Assembly: GCA_000310025.1 (NCBI GenBank)
Contig: FN649755.1
Location: 1,701,872-1,750,796, forward strand
Length of the DNA stretch: 48,925 bases
Reading direction: 5' to 3'
Source of the DNA: Ectocarpus siliculosus
Lineage: Eukaryota; Sar; Phaeophyceae; Ectocarpales; Ectocarpaceae
Positions within the stretch are counted from its first letter, which is position 1. Each line of letters starts with the position of its first letter. Both the position numbers and the translations under genes were made by a program. Positions 10,867 to 21,805 of this stretch are shown here, piece after piece. The notes under the pieces were generated by a model. The model was given only the letters and a program-made list of their open reading frames with translations, did no database searches and was not told the origin of the DNA.

Positions 10867-11944
10867 TTGGTACACATCATCCGTGGTGCTGTGTTGAACC
10901 AAAAAAACACAAGGGGTGCTTGCGAGACACGAAGACCATTTCGCTCGCCTACTTCATTCTTGCTATCACCCACCACACGAAATAGGTCAGTACAGGGAGA
11001 TCCTTGTTGCCAATCTGAGATTGTGAGAACCACACGACAACTTCAACTGAAGAACGCCGGCCGACACAACTACCCGTCGAAACGGACACCGTACGCATGC
11101 CTATTTCATGCGAAAACACAACTAGACTCGTTCTACTTTATGCCTCTCTGTGCACCCCAGGACTTAGGCATACTCCGAAGTTGTTCCGTAGGAGATTCCT
11201 TGTTTGTCCACGTCTACGGCGTATCGCGGGGTACATCCACTGCTGTACGTGCTCCAAGGAAACTGATGTATACGGACGTGACCGAAGCGTCAAGTTTTCG
11301 AAGCACGTCGCAAGCAGCACGCCAGAAAAGAGCGCCTTGTGTGTTCGGTTTTGTCGGGTGTGTGTCGTCGAAAACTACGGCGCTTGCTATACATACATTG
11401 GTCTAGGCCGGTGCGAGCCGAACACGAAAACAACACTGCAACCGAGGTGCGATGTGTCAGTTTGGTTGTCGATCGCGCACAGGTCAACACCGGTGAAGCA
11501 CGTGGCGGCTCCACTCACCACACTCTCAGATCACACCACACGGACACACGAGCAACCCCATGGAAGAACCAGAGCCGACGTCCGAAACTGCGTGCGTGCG
11601 TGCGTGCGTGTGCTGTGTGTTGCGTGCAGAGTCCGTGGAGGCGGGGAGAAGGCGGGCAAGAGGCGGGGATGTCGGGGCGTTGCGGGGCTGAGCTGGGGGC
11701 GGGTAATTTGCTGTGTCCGAATGGCAACAACGGTTCAGACCATTTTCAACGGTTCACCACCGGGTTCAGAATACTTTTCGCTGCCCCTATGCCCTATGTG
11801 TTCATACTACACTGCGATGCTGTACGCTTCCAAAATAAAATGATACGTGATGAGAAGGCCTCGAGTAGCAGAGTGAGGACCGGCGTTGAAGAGGCAGAAA
11901 GAGTGCCACAGCAGCAGCCCCGTCTCTGGGGAGTAGCGCGTTGA
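10867..11944 (+). other. Overlapping long open frames on the plus strand (up to 248 codons)
   Basis: Three plus-strand frames stay open for long distances: 10867-11406, 11097-11843 and 11339-11944. The 248-codon frame begins with ATG but shows no domain, signal peptide or repeat and is Cys- and Arg-rich. The frame at 11339-11944 keeps weak residue-level similarity (GGSTH and KNQS blocks) with the duplicate at 3.4-3.8 kb. One of these may be an exon; I cannot tell which. Confidence 0.25.
11330..11680. repeat. Diverged segmental duplicate, copy 2 (pair with 3440-3800)
   Basis: See the first copy for the shared ordered blocks. This copy has a GTGC microsatellite at about 11580-11615, where the other copy is GT-rich. 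Confidence 0.5.
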
Positions 11945-12403
11945 CAACTTCCGGGGTACTCGGTGTAAGTATAAATAAAGTGTTCGGTGTTCGGTCGGTT
12001 GATTCCATTTTCAGCATCATGTGTCGGTGTGACGAGCCACCCACCACGAACAACATTCTTTTGGCTTCGTTGTCGAACATCGCACACCGATAGAAGAGTG
12101 TTCGCGTGTTCGCTGTGTCCGAAGGCGCCGAAGGGCCGAAAGAGGCACACCTTCCACCGCAAGCACGTCACGTCGTCACACACGCCGACCGCCCTTGGAC
12201 TGCTGTAGCGCTTGATCCAACCTACGCGATTGGTTGTCTTGTGTCAGTAGCCGATGTCTCCAGGTTTTTCTCCCAGTTGGTGGGTGTCTGCCCCCACCCT
12301 GCTGATACGTGTGCGTCGGACGCGGTGCACACGCGATTTTTTCGCTGTGGGCACGTGTGCCAGTGTGCCAGTAACTGCTGCCTGCTGGTTGACGATTTTT
12401 TTT

Positions 12404-12500
12404 TTTTTTCTTCTTAGTATGACACAACGAAACCATCTCTATCATAGAAAAAGAGTCTGAGACAGATTAGCAATGGATTCACACAATAGCGTCAGAAAGT
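12404..12500 (-). repeat. Dispersed repeat R, copy 1
   Basis: Minus-strand order is a TCTGACGCTATTG-like block, AATCCATTGCTAATCT, ACTCTTTTTCT, GATAGAGATGGTTTCGTTG. Shared with 12862-12982 and 44297-44420. A T-run of 13 (12388-12400) lies just beside it. Confidence 0.65.
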
Positions 12501-12861
12501 ACCTAATTTTGCACCGCTTCAATTTAGCGCTCGTGATATTATTTACATAGAGCATTTTGGTTCAGAAAACGAAACCACCCGTTTCGGCGCACAGGCGGAG
12601 CAAATAATATCGTCATCCAGCGGTCCCGCCGTCCCGCCTGCTGGCGTTGTAAAAGTGGTACTTCATCGCTTGTGCGCGCACACACAGGCGACATGAAAGA
12701 TACAGATATCGACTGCAGAGATGGGGCGAGTCTTGCCTTAAGGCCGTCGACGTGCGGGTTTCAAAGCCAGGTATGTCCGGGGGGTAACATCCCATCAGCA
12801 TCCACGAACTGCAAACACGCGAGAGACAGAGGTGAAGACTACAAGAACCATCAGCATCCAC

Positions 12862-12982
12862 AGACACACCGCAACGAATCCATCCATCTCTATCTAAGAA
12901 AAAGAGTTTAAGATAGATTAGCAATGAATCCACAGCGTCAGCGAAAATTCTGTTTTCCCACGATTTCCCGAGCAGCTGCTGT
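12862..12982 (-). repeat. Dispersed repeat R, copy 2
   Basis: Longest pairing is with the third copy: GCTGCTCGGGAAAT, TTTTCGCTGACGCT, GATTCATTGCTAATCT, AAACTCTTTTTCTTAGAT and AGAGATGGAT on the minus strand. It overlaps the end of a 185-codon minus-strand frame (12613-13170), so that frame is at least partly repeat. Confidence 0.65.
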
Positions 12983-13446
12983 GTCGCACGCGAGGTAGAC
13001 GACGGCACCATGACTCCTTCATAGCGTATTACAAGGGCAGTTGGTTGCAGTGCCGGCCCGCTGACAAGCATGATGTGCATAACACGAAGTCGAGGCTCAG
13101 GATTTTTTACTACGATAATGAGTAGGGCCGCCGTCCTCTCGTAGGCTGCTGCGTCAGAGGAGAGCGGCATATCGCCGTCCGACCTCCGGGGCTCCCCCCC
13201 GTGATCCCTTATGCATGTCTAGCCAAAGGGCAGAACGCCTCCTCCTCTCCGTCGGTTTCGTGCTCAGTACTTTCAATCACGGCCCTGCAGAACCTGCAAT
13301 GTCTGTGTAAGCCGGCAAGGTTCGAGATCCGTGCCTGTTGTATCCAGAGTACCGGACAGAGTGCCCGTCGGGTTGGTGTGTACCGAGATGTTGATTGTTG
13401 CGTTGTAGGGGGCGGAGGGATGATGCGTTAGAGAAAATCGCCTATT
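12983..13446. other. No gene recognised
   Basis: A minus-strand frame with AAAYERTAALLIIVV-like sequence runs through 12983-13170 but has no start or splice sites I can support. Confidence 0.35.
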
Positions 13447-13830
13447 TTACACTCCCCTAGTACTCTTCTTCATCGTGATGGGTGGAACCAGCCGCGGGTC
13501 GCCCAGTCTCCTGCGAAGCGCTCCACAGGCCTCTACAAAGTGTAAGAGTTTCAACGACAAGCAAAGCTGTTCCACATCTATCTCGCGCCGCGAAAAGTCC
13601 GCCTCAGGTACATACCACTGCCGGATGGAACAACAAGCGGTCCGTGGGCAGCGAGAGTGGGGGTTCGGCCTCGAGACGAACACATCTCGCGGAATAATCC
13701 GAACGCACTCACCTTTAGGAGGCCTGGTTAAGCTAGGAGCTTTGGAGCTTTGGAGAGCAGCTCGCTTTTTGTCAGATGCAACGACGACTTGGAAATAACC
13801 AGCTGGAAACAACAACTCTGTGGGTGGTTG
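13447..13830 (-). CDS. Hypothetical frame overlapping the gene at 13.7-14.5 kb, possible 3' exon
   Basis: Minus-strand frame ending at 13447 with no membrane segment. It runs through a strong donor-like GTGAGTGCG at 13703. Its last part (EQLCLSLKLLHF, then GALRRRLGDPRLVPP) looks protein-like, and a possible acceptor ATCCGGCAG precedes TGGTATGTACC. It overlaps the neighbouring model in another frame between 13728 and 13830, so at most one of the two is right there. It could be an alternative 3' end of the same gene. Confidence 0.25.
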   Translation of the reverse strand, partial: QPPTELLFPAGYFQVVVASDKKRAALQSSKAPSLTRPPKGECVRIIPRDVFVSRPNPHSRCPRTACCSIRQWYVPEADFSRREIDVEQLCLSLKLLHFVEACGALRRRLGDPRLVPPITMKKSTRGV

Positions 13831-14495
13831 CGGCAGCGGAAGCAGCACATGAGGAGTGGGCTAGTGCTAGCGTGCAGAGCGAAATGCGTCGTCACTCCTC
13901 CTCCTGCGATACGTACTCCCAAGACCTGAAAAATAAAAAACAAATAAAACAATAACACAACCATTTCAAACAAAAACACAGCCAATTAAAAATGATACCT
14001 TTATCCGATTCTATTGAACGTCTATCTATGAAGATGCTTGGGCTCCCGAATGCTCTCTTTCAAGGCCAAGTAGGTCTCCGAGTTGCCGATACGCACGACC
14101 GCTGGACCGCCGCTTGCCGCGGGCGGTCATCGACTGCGTCCGCCATTCATTCGCGACGCGAGCGCTCGTCCACCGAGTCACAGGCGTTTGCAAAGGAACT
14201 CTTCCATTTTATCTCATGAAGTATCCATTTTTCGTGTGGAGTATCGGCACGGGAAGGGTGCATTCAACGAGCTCCCATTGATCCAACCGCTCGTCGGAAG
14301 CCGAACTACAAGGCATCCAAGACGAACCACTTGAAACTTACCGCAAAAATACAATCGGTATTATCATAACCAGCACCGTAGATCACCCTCGCATCTCCGC
14401 GGAAAGCCCGAGGGTTGCGCGTCGTCTGCGTCTGCTTTCGACAGTCAAGCCAACCCCACTCGCCGCTGGGGGTGTTTTGAAGGGACAGCATCCCA
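13728..14495 (-). CDS. Small Cys-containing protein, last two exons, 5' end missing
   Basis: Minus-strand exons 14495-14342 and 13925-13728. The first has a strong acceptor (CTCTCTGCTTTTCAG) and donor (GCG, then GTAAGTTTC), enters in phase 2 and leaves in phase 0. Only this frame is open. It encodes NTPSGEWGWLDCR and ends YDNTDCIFA. The second exon has a long T-rich acceptor (TTTTATTTTTCAG), continues in phase 0 and stops after 65 codons, with a Cys-rich block (MCCFRCRNHPQSCCF). The PSG then W-D pattern recalls exon 3 of genes A and B, but the entry phase differs and I do not place it in that family. An upstream exon ending in phase 2 is required. The function is unknown. Confidence 0.4.
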
Positions 14496-14683
14496 CTGAA
14501 AAGCAGAGAGAGACCCTGCGCATCATCACATGACGTGGCACCGCTCTGCCCTAAGCATTGCCTCCACGCGCCCCCCTGGCGTTTAAACGGGGGAGCCCTT
14601 CGTGCGATTGCTTTTGTAGTTAAAAGGAGGTTGAGGCTGAGGTAGCGCTTCCCTACATCGGCCCTCAGCATCCATAAAGAAAG

Positions 14684-14890
14684 GTGCTACCGACCCTCCC
14701 TTTCCCCTTTACCCCCTTGCTCCCCTCGCCCACTTCCCTCCTACCCCCCGCTAACCCCCCCTTCCCTCCTTATCCCCCTCACCACCTTACCCCGCTCCCC
14801 CCCTTACCCCGCTCCCCCCCTTCTCTCCTTACCCCCCTTACCCTCTTACCTCCTTACCCCCCTTACCCCTGCAACCCCCCCCCCCCCTAC
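14684..14890. repeat. Pyrimidine-rich low-complexity tract
   Basis: About 200 bases almost free of G on the plus strand, built from variants of CCTTACCCC and CCGCTCCCCCC. The proline-rich frame across it is a consequence of the repeat. Confidence 0.8.
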
Positions 14891-15973
14891 CTTTCCCGGC
14901 CAATACCACTGAGAAGGTGGGAGAAGCGACCATGGGTGTGCGGGCGAAACGAAGACCACCCAGTTGCATCGAACTGGGAAATGTAGTTGGCCACAGCGCT
15001 ACATTTCGACATGAAAACAGTATCGCTTTTTCAACCACCCGGCCAGCGCTAAATAAGACGCTCGCAACGTAGAACGAACACCACTCACACAACCCATCTC
15101 CGAACATCCTTAGTTACAAACACAGAAACAAACACAGAAACAAACACGCAGCCCGCGGACTAGAAACACGAGCCGGCACCATTCATCACGATAAAAACAT
15201 CACGCCCACATGCACACACTAAACTCGATGCAACGCGTGCCCACCACGACAACGACCACAAACCAAACCGGACTCTACACTAGAACCATCTGATCTGGTT
15301 GGTCAATGCGGACGACTACAGAAGCACCTTGATCCTGACCACACGGTGTTCGTGATCCTAAATAGTACAAGACGTAAAATAATGGCCTCCACAGCAGGTG
15401 TTTCCAAGAACGACGCGGAAGTACCCAAGAATAACCATTCGTGGCGCATCAGAGAAAGCCCAACATCAAGAACAGCCAAAACTTCGTATCTACGACCCGC
15501 AAAAAAAACTTGAACCGAATCTGCGTGTTTCCAACACAGATGCAAGCAAGCGACACAAGTCAAAGTGCAATCACCACGCGGGTGGACACAGACTTCAGTC
15601 AGAAGCAGCCCGCATCACACCCTACGGCTGTATGTGTGCTTAGCTACAGCAGTCTAGTCTAAACCTACCACGACATAAAACACATAGCCTCAAGCAGCCC
15701 ACCTTGTTGATGGGACAAAAACCCACCAAACAAGATATCGTGGGACTCAAACCAATTCTACCGTAGGCCAAGTTGGTGTGCGGTACAACCGAACGCTCCA
15801 AATCGATGGCGGAATCTTGTCGGCCGGGTAAAAACTGAACCCGTCCTCCATGCCCTACGGAAATTGCTCCAGATCCGATTCTCAACACAGGCTGTAGACT
15901 ACTACTGCCACAAAATTTCAAAGGGACAGACAGGGTACAGTGAGGCACACGCAATGCTCCAAGTCGTCACAGG
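14891..15973. other. No gene recognised
   Basis: Contains the direct repeat ACAAACACAGAA near 15116-15145. Open frames are short; a minus-strand frame at 15303-15563 has no supporting splice sites. Confidence 0.4.
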
Positions 15974-16343
15974 CTATCTCCAGGGCCGGGTGGAGCAATC
16001 GCATCGCCATATCACCGTCAAACTACGGAGAGATCGACCACTGTCTGTTGCTTGGGTTACCATATCGAGTACCTCTATGCCACCATCACGAGTTGTGGCT
16101 TTTTCTGTCTGGGACCCGTACAAGTAGTCTCCAACATACTTTATTGTTTTATTTTGCTTTTGTTGTTGTTGTTGCTGCTGCTGCTTCCACCGCCGCTGCC
16201 GCTGCTGCTGCTGCTGCTGCTGCTTTTGTTGTTGTTGTTCTTGTTGTTGCCCCCACTGGTGCAACTGCGTCTGGTTCCGAGGTACCAGAGCATTACTTAC
16301 AGCCCTGACCCTCATATCGCAGTCGAAGCTGTTGATGAGCCAT
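15974..16343 (-). CDS. Possible start of a polyglutamine protein
   Basis: GCCGCCATGG at 16349-16340 (minus) is a strong initiation context. The frame MAHQQLRLRYEGQG ends at a good donor (GCT, then GTAAGTAAT) at 16301-16295. Beyond it, a minus-strand frame of 113 codons carries glutamine runs at about 16155-16250, followed by ordinary sequence (YVGDYLYGSQTEK, GGIEVLDMV) to a stop at 15974. How the start exon joins the Gln-rich part is unclear; an acceptor at CAGACGCAG is possible. On the other strand the same triplets give Leu and Ala runs. Gln-rich tracts occur in many regulatory proteins but prove nothing here. Confidence 0.25.
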
Positions 16344-17425
16344 GGCGGCGGCAGGGGTTTCTGTCCCCCTCGCCGTTGCCTGCTCCCTCAAGAATTCGCT
16401 GGGCCACGCACACGCCAGGGCCGTCTGCCCTAGAACTTGATTCCGCGTAGCCCCCCCCCCACCCCCCCCACCCACCCCCGTCAATTATTTGCAGCGCCTG
16501 GCTCGGCGCCGATGTGTGCATGCTCTGTGACCCGGACCTTCCCTGCACCCCAGCTTTCTCCGCCCATGCATGCCTTGTTAGAATGGTCCGTGAAACCTCG
16601 GCGCGAGGTAATGCAGGCTTCGGAGTATCTGTCGGAGCACACGCACATACGACGGGATGTGAGCTTCACCACGTTAACCGCCTCTCCGACACCATTAAGA
16701 GCAGTCGACGTGGCCGTCGGTGTGTGGTGGGGGTTGTGTTCAGGCCGATCCCTTCTCGCGAACAGCGATATTGCCCAAGGCAAATAAATATTCAACGAGG
16801 AGGGAAGATCGTAGGAGAAAATGAAGACAAACGTTAGCGGCCGAAGACTCTTCTATCGGCCCGGCTCTCGTTGGACGACGAGACAGCAGAGCGAGCGGTC
16901 ATCAGGACTTGGGGTGTGATAGACACTCGTGAAAGGGGCAATAAACCTGTATCCAAGTGCAAGGAAAAACTCCCCAGCATAGCATACAGTCGGATACACA
17001 CGATGGCCACCTAAGTGTCTTGTCGGGCCGGTTACCTACAGGGGAGATATAGCTGTACGCTGCCCGGGAAACCATGAAAATACAGGTTGGTCGCTGTACG
17101 TATCACGACTCTTTTATCTGTGGAAGCGATGGATTTGTTGTGCTTTTCGTAAGAAAAAAAAAACACGAAGTCAGCATGCATGCCGATGGAAACCCGCAAC
17201 ACGCAAAACGAAAAAAACGCAAAAAAAAAAAAATGACGTCGGAACCTGGACGATCCTTCAAAACACTCTCAACATTTTAGCACCATATGCGTGTGCAACC
17301 CCACTTCTCACAATTAAATTAATCAAGGTCTTCCACCCCAACTCCAGCAGAAAGAAGGTGCCCTCGTCCAACACGTCTCCTGCTGCACAGCTCCACCCTC
17401 CTGGGCATTGATGGCGCCGCATGTT
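16344..17425. other. No gene recognised; poly-C tracts near 16449-16480
   Basis: C-rich tracts at 16449-16480 and A-runs at 17153 and 17220. No convincing coding frame. Confidence 0.4.
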
Positions 17426-17466
17426 AGAGAGAGAGAATGAGAGAGGAAGAGAGGAAGAGAGGAACA

Positions 17467-17520
<54 letters not shown>

Positions 17521-17572
17521 GCAGACAGACAGAAGAGAGAGGGAAAGAGAGGGAAAGAGAGGGAGAGACAAC
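17426..17572. repeat. AG / ACAG microsatellite
   Basis: GA-rich tract with about 20 AG units at 17470-17504, ACAG units to 17531 and GGGAAAGA units to 17572. The Ser/Leu-rich frames on the minus strand are artefacts of it. Confidence 0.9.
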
Positions 17573-18444
17573 GCACGCGCATAGCTGAGTAAAAGACCTG
17601 GGCGTAATCCTCCTGGCATTGTGCGCGGTTATCAAATGAGCTGCAAAAGGGGCACGACGATTCAACCAACCCTAGTGTCTGCAAAAATAACACGTGTACG
17701 TATCTAGCAGCGCGACCGTTGAGGGAAACGTGGGGGCCAACAAACCGATCCCTGTTCTGCTTCAATGTGCAGAGAGAGGGCAACGTGAAAAAAACTTCGC
17801 GGCCGGGAGGGAGGTGCGGCGCCATCTACTACTGTGGCTTGTGCGGGAATACGCCTCGGGCCTGCGTGGGGCTAAGAAAGAAAAACTCCTGCGCGACCTC
17901 TCTCGCCTGTGTGTACCCCAGCTGATCCGTCAGAAAAGTACATCGAGAGGTGCATTGACGTGTAGACTGGCGCCAGAAAAGATGGCACAAACACACACAT
18001 ACACTTTTCATCACCTAGCAAACACCACCCACACGCACAAGGGTGAGCTCATGTTTTCTCAACATCGACCAAAATAGGACGCAAGCCAGGGTGTACTCGC
18101 GTCGGCGAGATTGCCAACGAGGGGGGTGCGCGTAAACAACGAGAGAGCGAGTTAGCAATTCACGAGCGTGTGGGGTTTTTCAACCCGAAACGGTCGAAAA
18201 AAAAAACACGATTAAAGAAAAGCGTACCGAGGCATGCCGCTCTTGCAGCACCCGCGGAGACAGCGGGCCACGATAGGAGGGCCTCGCTGCATCGTTTTTG
18301 GTGCGACACGTCGTTCGGGCGCGCGAATGGGGAAAAAGTCGGGTTGAGCGGGGAAACCGGAGACACACTCCAAAGACACAGTTTTTGGTATCGCCAACAT
18401 ACGTCCCGACAAATTCACAGCAAATTTTGGACGGCTGCCGGCGT
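17573..18444. other. No gene recognised
   Basis: A minus-strand frame at 18212-18540 stays open for about 110 codons just downstream of the small gene at 18.4-18.8 kb and could be its last exon, but the implied intron would be only 48 nt. Confidence 0.3.
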
Positions 18445-18767
18445 TCAAAAAAAATATAATTTGGACGACACACGCAGATGCGAACTCTCTAAGCGTTTCA
18501 ACTCCGTTTTCTGGCCGGGGGCTATATGATGCCCCTCTTGCAGCAGAAATAAGTGGTGTGAGAGCTCCACATGATTAATATACACACACCTTTCTTCGGA
18601 GGACCGGGCCAACAAGCAGCTCCTTGCAAAGCGTTCGGCAAAACCGGCCAATTCTTCCCCGGAAACCGCTCCTGACGTGCTCCCCGCGGCTGGTGAAAAA
18701 AAAGCCCGCTGGATAACGGCTAAGCCGATGGCGACCATCATGAACTTGTTCATCCTGCGGGACATTT
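18445..18767 (-). CDS. Small putative secreted or membrane-anchored protein
   Basis: A good acceptor (TTGTATTTTTCAG) is followed two bases later by ATG at 18765. The frame starts with a signal-like segment (basic MSRRMNK, hydrophobic FMMVAIGLAVIQRAFF, then PAAGSTSGA) and continues with an amphipathic stretch (EELAGFAERFARSCLLA). Reading straight through gives about 106 residues to a stop at 18445. A donor-like AAAG then GTGTGTG at 18590 suggests the first exon may end earlier; the next frame would then be different. The intron before the ATG would lie in the 5' UTR. The family is unknown. A second frame is also open across the same exon, which lowers confidence. Confidence 0.35.
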
Positions 18768-18809
18768 CTGAAAAATACAACAAAAAAAAAAAAAAGAAAA
18801 ACGCGCACC

Positions 18810-19115
18810 ATAGGGAGGGGGGCGGGGCACAACCGAAATCAGCGCTGCTGATGCTGCTGCTTGAAGAGGGAGGAGATGGATGAGGGGCCTCCTGCCACCC
18901 AGGTCTAACGGAGAGAGTTACCGCTGACCGTCGCGGACACAACGACCCCCAGCATGCAGCGAGTTGGGAATGCAGCACGTCGTCTGGGTGGCACGGTTTA
19001 TGAAGGGCGGGCGCACCCCCACGCCTCTCAACTCCAGGGAAATAGAGGGGTACCTCCTCTCTTGGTCGTATTTCGTACCTATGCGTACCTCATGGAGGGG
19101 GGCAACCGAAATCAG

Positions 19116-19170
<55 letters not shown>

Positions 19171-19260
19171 GCTTGAAGAGGGCCGACAAGGATGAAATGC
19201 CTTTTGCCACCGAGTTGCTATGGAGAGAGTTACCGCTGCCAGTCGCACACAAGATGACAC
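18810..19260. repeat. Imperfect duplication of a roughly 130-bp unit carrying CTG repeats
   Basis: GGAGGGGGGC, CAACCGAAATCAG, CTG repeats, CTTGAAGAGG, TGCCACC and GGAGAGAGTTACCGCTG occur in this order at about 18810-18930 and again at 19090-19240. Confidence 0.75.
19116..19165. repeat. CTG microsatellite, about 16 units
   Basis: Uninterrupted CTG run. The paired copy at 18841-18862 has only about six imperfect units. Confidence 0.95.
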
Positions 19261-19261
19261 A

Positions 19262-19620
19262 CAATATTAATGTTGGCGGAGCCATCTAATGGTCGCCCTT
19301 GATGCAAACGTCGTGTAGACTACGCAGTCCTGTCCTCATGAGGGAAGGCGATGGAGAGGAGACTCATTGTGGCAAACGTAATAAAAATTGCAAACCGCTG
19401 CTCGTTCTCGTGAACATATGCATATATTGACGGAACCATCTGATGGTCGCCCTTCGTGCAACTCATGTAGACTAGTCCGTTTCGAGGGTGTGCTCATCAG
19501 AGAAGGCGATGGGGAAGATGCCTTGTGGGGGAAAGCATAAAAAGCGACAGGTTTGTTCTCTGCGGCCACCGAATTTGTTTTTGCTACATATCTCTGGTCG
19601 CCTTTTGTCAACGATCACAT
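19262..19620. repeat. Second tandem duplication, about 165-bp unit
   Basis: CCATCTAATGGTCGCCCTTGATGCAA, GTGTAGACTA, CTCATGAGGGAAGGCGATGG recurs as CCATCTGATGGTCGCCCTTCGTGCAA, TGTAGACTA, CTCATCAGAGAAGGCGATGG; a third partial GGTCGCCTTTTGTCAA lies at 19597. Confidence 0.7.
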
Positions 19621-19974
19621 GGTCAGATGACGGAGCCAACCGCGGTCCTTGCCGCCCTCAAATTTTAGAGAGGCCGCCGGCTGAGAGAAAAAATCATCCA
19701 CTGCTGCTTCATTATTGAGCTAGCTCTCGTGACTACGAAACATACCTCTAAGATAACAAAGGCAGGCTCAGACTTTGACGACAAATATGCGACGAATTCG
19801 ACTAGATAAGAAACACGCCCCAGCCGTCGATAACTCTACACTAAACTCAAAAAATAGTGCGACCTACGGTCGACGGTGGGGACTAAATACGAAATGTGTC
19901 CTCGATCCCAAACTGACGTTTCTTAAACGCGGACGTTAGCTGCAGTCATGGCAGGTGCCCTGCCTGTTCCCCAG

Positions 19975-20276
19975 ATTCTGCGGGAGAGACCTGGAACAGC
20001 TAGCTGTTGAGGGCCAATCTTCTACTGGTGCGGGGGGGGAGGTGGTCGGATCGCTGGCAACATGGGCGACGAGTCGGGGGCATCATACCGCTTCAAGTGA
20101 CGTTTGCAAGAATGTGCTAACGCGAGCAGAGAGCGGACGGGAAGGTGAGCGGGGTAGTCACGGAACATAAGAACGCCCTTTTCTGCGGGGAATAGCGCCT
20201 CGTTTGTGCTCGTCAGACGCATGCAGGCAGCCAGACTACATTGGTGAACGCACATGTATGTGTGCCGCCGGTGTGA
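19975..20276 (+). CDS. Hypothetical two-exon fragment
   Basis: Exon 19975-20144 has a strong acceptor (CCTGTTCCCCAG) and donor (GAAG, then GTGAGCGG). Only one frame is open; it enters in phase 2 and leaves in phase 1. It encodes GRDLEQLAVEGQSS then a Gly-rich part. A candidate last exon at 20227-20276 (acceptor GCATGCAG, stop TGA) fits the phase, but the intron would be only 82 nt. The LEQLAVEG segment resembles LTELAVEG of the frame at 40.1 kb. I do not recognise the family. The upstream exon was not identified; the nearby ATG at 19948 is in another frame. Confidence 0.35.
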
Positions 20277-20605
20277 CGATTGATTGTAGTTGATTCTCTA
20301 TGATCGATCGAAAAATAAGAGGGATCAGTCGTGGCAACGACTGTTTTGAATGAAACCAACAATATGTAGTGACGGTTGATGACGCCTTGAAATGCCACCA
20401 AAAATACACGTCGGGGATGGGCGCGCAATCCGGCACGTGATAGGGTGGTTTACGTCTAACTGGTGTTGTTGTTGTTCCGTTGTTGTTCCGTGGGATCTCG
20501 AGAGGTCTGTGCACACATACAAATTGGGGGGTGAAATTGAACGAAAGCAAATTGCCAAGTGGATAGCGCTAGTTCGTGTGTACACAGAGGGAAGAGAGTG
20601 CTGAA

Positions 20606-20700
20606 CTCTTCTCGCAATAAAAATTGAAGGCGAAGTACCGCAGGAGGGGAGGGGAGAGAGAGGCTCTTCTGTGTGACCACGGGTTGGAATAAACGGCACT
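20606..20700 (+). repeat. Dispersed repeat, copy 1 (pair with 35266-35345)
   Basis: CTTCTCGCAATAAAAAT, ACCGCAGGAGGGG, CTTCTGTGTGACC and GGTTGG recur in order at 35266-35345 as CTTCTCGCGATAAAAAT, ACCGCAGGAGGGG, CTTCTCATGTGACC and GGTTGG. Confidence 0.6.
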
Positions 20701-21206
20701 AGTGCTGTGAGCGCTGATTTGAAGTGAAGAACAATAAAAAAAAAAAATTGCATGGCGCTTTGTCTTTGGAGAGTGTGGAAGCGGAGGGGGGTGAGGAAAC
20801 GCAGAAGCACTAAATATTAGTACACTTTAGAGCATCAGGCTCTTGTTCATTTACTGTAAGGAGAAAACAACGCAAGCGGGAACATCAGTCTTCGATGAAG
20901 AAAAAATGGTCCACGCCATGGTCGGACCTCGAGAACTCGCACACCGCTCACGCGCGTGCCCGTTGTTGTACTCCCACGCCCGCCTCCTCTAACCCTTTGT
21001 TGTTCTCTCCCTCACTCTCGCCCCACTTACTACATTAACCTGACGGCGCTAATATTGACCGGCTACAACATGATTTATTGCGAAAACCCAACTGCAACCT
21101 TGAACCTCTTGAAGGTAAAACCCTGCGCCCCTATCCATCAAGGACAAAGGGTCGGAAAACCCGCCATCAGTTGAGAGGGAAAAAAGCAGATCTCAAGAGC
21201 AAACTA

Positions 21207-21805
21207 CTACATGCTGCATGCATATGCACGTGATGGAGATGCTTGATGGTAGAGCAAAAACAAGTGTTTAGGTAGGCTCGGCTCTGTTCCAGGTGTTGTA
21301 CGTACGTTGTACACGACATCGAAATGATTTTGGACGGTAGACAGAGAGGGGGGGCGCGCCATAAAAGGTAGATAAAACTGCTTAATCAACGTTACGACAG
21401 CGGACGAGCCGCATGACAATGATATATGTCGTCATGAATACAAGCAGCCAACAGGCGGGTGAAGCAGGGAGACGGCCTATCTCCGGAAACGGAAGGTGGC
21501 GAGGGATTCAGTAATGGGACGGGCCCTTCCCGCATGCCAGGGCACCGCAACGCGTAGTGTACGTACCTGGATTCTCGAAGAAGGCCTTCGAAAAGATACA
21601 GCGCCAAAATAACCGTGATGTTTCTCGAGGGCGATCGACGCGTCATCATACATAGCTTTGGTTCTTCTGTACAAAACGGCGAAAAAAAACACTGCGTGTT
21701 TCGTTCACAGGCGACTGCAGGCCGTGCTCTCCTCACCGCTGTGTGCGTTGATCGAAAGTTGCTTGTCCTTCGTCTTCGAAAGAGGGGGGCTTGTCACGCT
21801 CGGCT
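21207..21805 (-). CDS. Hypothetical hydrophilic protein, three-exon fragment
   Basis: Minus-strand exons about 21805-21737, 21666-21567 and 21377-21207. The middle exon has a strong acceptor (GCCGTTTTGTACAG) and a GTACGT donor; the first ends at GTGAGG; the last follows GATTAAGCAG and stops at 21207. Phases join (2, then 0) in a single frame. The product is charged: KPPSFEDEGQATFDQ and QRRTKAMYDDASIALEKHH are followed by GYFGAVSF and a 56-residue tail (NHFDVVYNVR). No signal peptide or membrane segment is visible. The left limit of the first exon is set only by an upstream in-frame TAA. No family is recognised. Alternative frames exist in the middle exon. Confidence 0.35.

Noticed and set aside
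12613-13170. 185-codon minus-strand frame as a gene
   Set aside because: The 3' half lies in repeat R and no start or splice site supports the rest.
14684-14986. Proline-rich 100-codon plus-strand frame
   Set aside because: Produced by a pyrimidine-only repeat tract.
20980-21120. GTAAGTGGGG donor-like site on the minus strand at 21023-21032
   Set aside because: No frame stays open upstream of it.
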